DNA of 64,000 nucleotides from the NCBI RefSeq assembly GCF_003269295.1, contig NZ_QLTT01000001.1, positions 949,635 to 1,013,634 on the forward strand, in the 5' to 3' direction. Positions within the stretch are counted from its first letter, which is position 1. Every line of letters begins with the position of its first letter. Shown piece after piece: positions 63,402 to 64,000 of the stretch. Under the pieces are notes generated by a model. The model searched no databases. It worked only from the letters and a program-made list of their open reading frames with translations, and was not told where the DNA came from. The position numbers and the translations under genes are program-made. The stretch is from Lentzea atacamensis (GTDB lineage: Bacteria > Actinomycetota > Actinomycetes > Mycobacteriales > Pseudonocardiaceae).

Positions 63402-64000
63402 TCAGACGAGTTGGCCTGTGAGGTGCTCGATCTCGTCCAGGAAGGCCGACACGACGCCCGCGGGATCGGCGCTGCGGGTGATCGAGCTGCCGGCGACGAT
63501 GGCGAAGAGGCTGTCGTCGGTCGCGTACTGGCGCAGTTCGACTACGTTGCCGGGTTTGAGGCCGCCCATGGCGATGATCTTGGCCTGGGTGCCGTGCAGG
63601 GCATGGTGTACCTGTGGCAGGAGCGCGTCGGCGGTCTTGCCCTGTGCCTGCTCGCTCCAGCCGACGTGGCAGCTGACCAGCTCGGCGCCCATGCCGGCGA
63701 GTTTGCGGGCGCGACGGGCCTTGGCGCGGTCGTCCTGGTGGGACATCAGGTCGAAGGCGACCAGTTTCCCCTCGGCGCGTGCGCCGTCGACCGCTTCGAT
63801 GATCGCCTCGTCCGGCGCGGTAGCCATCACGGTCACCAGGTCGGCGCCCGCGGCGTAGTAGAACGTGCCTTCGGCCACGTAGGGCACGTCGTATCCCTTG
63901 AAGTCGGCGACCAGCAGCTGGCCGTTGTCCAGCCGGTCGCGGAACTCTCGGACGATGGGGACGCCGGCCAGGGCGGCGTTCAGGATCGTCGGCCGCCCGA
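63402..64000 (-). CDS. HUMPS/KGPDC family decarboxylase (hexulose-phosphate synthase or OMP decarboxylase-like), N-terminus cut
   Basis: At least 199 residues; the frame is still open at the window end. Visible are the family Asp-Lys region GQLLVADFKGYDVPYVAEGT, AAGADLVTVMATAPDEAIIE, AEGKLVAFDLMSHQDDRAKA and GGLKPGNVVELRQYATDDSL. These belong to the (beta/alpha)8 superfamily of OMP decarboxylase, 3-keto-L-gulonate-6-P decarboxylase and hexulose-6-P synthase. The DxK element (DFK) is present; choice between activities is not possible without the N-terminus. Confidence 0.8.
   Translation of the reverse strand, partial: GRPTILNAALAGVPIVREFRDRLDNGQLLVADFKGYDVPYVAEGTFYYAAGADLVTVMATAPDEAIIEAVDGARAEGKLVAFDLMSHQDDRAKARRARKLAGMGAELVSCHVGWSEQAQGKTADALLPQVHHALHGTQAKIIAMGGLKPGNVVELRQYATDDSLFAIVAGSSITRSADPAGVVSAFLDEIEHLTGQLV

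Overview
The window is very GC-rich, densely coded DNA with many GTG and TTG starts, ATGA/GTGA stop-start overlaps and frequent convergent gene overlaps. Gene content (SsgA-family regulator, Ser/Thr kinase with an extracellular sensor, polyprenol-phosphate mannose synthase next to apolipoprotein N-acyltransferase, DasR-type chitinase control, one giant fused acyl-CoA carboxylase, calerythrin-like EF-hand protein, YtrA-type GntR) points to a mycelial actinomycete. Pseudonocardiaceae (Lentzea, Saccharothrix or Actinosynnema type) is my best inference; no 16S gene is present to prove it.

Layout. 1-9 kb: tail of a flavin monooxygenase, a VOC/WYL pair with a perfect operator, a Clp-N protein with its own operator, a Ser/Thr kinase coupled to a short-chain dehydrogenase, a DasR-box chitinase and a 5'-nucleotidase. 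9-16 kb: the 1,821-residue fused biotin-dependent carboxylase, an MFS exporter, and a Gmad2-LysM protein behind an odd tRNA-Tyr-like gene. 17-24 kb: small membrane proteins, a MerR-B12 regulator and TspO sharing an operator motif, ppm1-lnt, TetR and PspC. 24-26 kb: decayed genes (a DUF5753/DUF397-type fragment and a surface protein with several frameshifts). 26-30 kb: a tight operon EF-hand / GNAT / UvrA2. 31-42 kb: amino-acid dehydrogenase and APC permease, a short Rho paralogue, a frameshifted TPP enzyme, an acyl-CoA synthetase/dehydrogenase operon, and a collapsed nSTAND1-WD40 gene. 42-49 kb: M48 peptidase, GntR, and a DUF4331 / TPR / NicO-type operon.

The most coherent metabolic system lies at 49.5-60.3 kb. 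On the minus strand run kdd, an amidohydrolase, kamD, kamE and kal with gaps of only 1, 3, -8 and -4 bp. On the plus strand, 4 kb away, is kamA, a radical-SAM lysine 2,3-aminomutase. Together they encode lysine to beta-lysine to 3,5-diaminohexanoate to 3-keto-5-aminohexanoate, plus the later 3-aminobutyryl-CoA ammonia-lyase step. This route is classically known from fermenting anaerobes. The cleavage enzyme kce is not in the window and an amidohydrolase sits in the operon. The kdd and kamA upstream regions share the 11-mer ATCTTTACGCG, which suggests one regulator for both units.

60.4-62.2 kb is a recombination scar downstream of kamA: an ImmA/IrrE fragment, an IS110-type transposase remnant and the orphan C-terminus of an AIM24-like gene. 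The window ends with two small secreted proteins and a truncated hexulose-phosphate synthase/OMP-decarboxylase-family gene.
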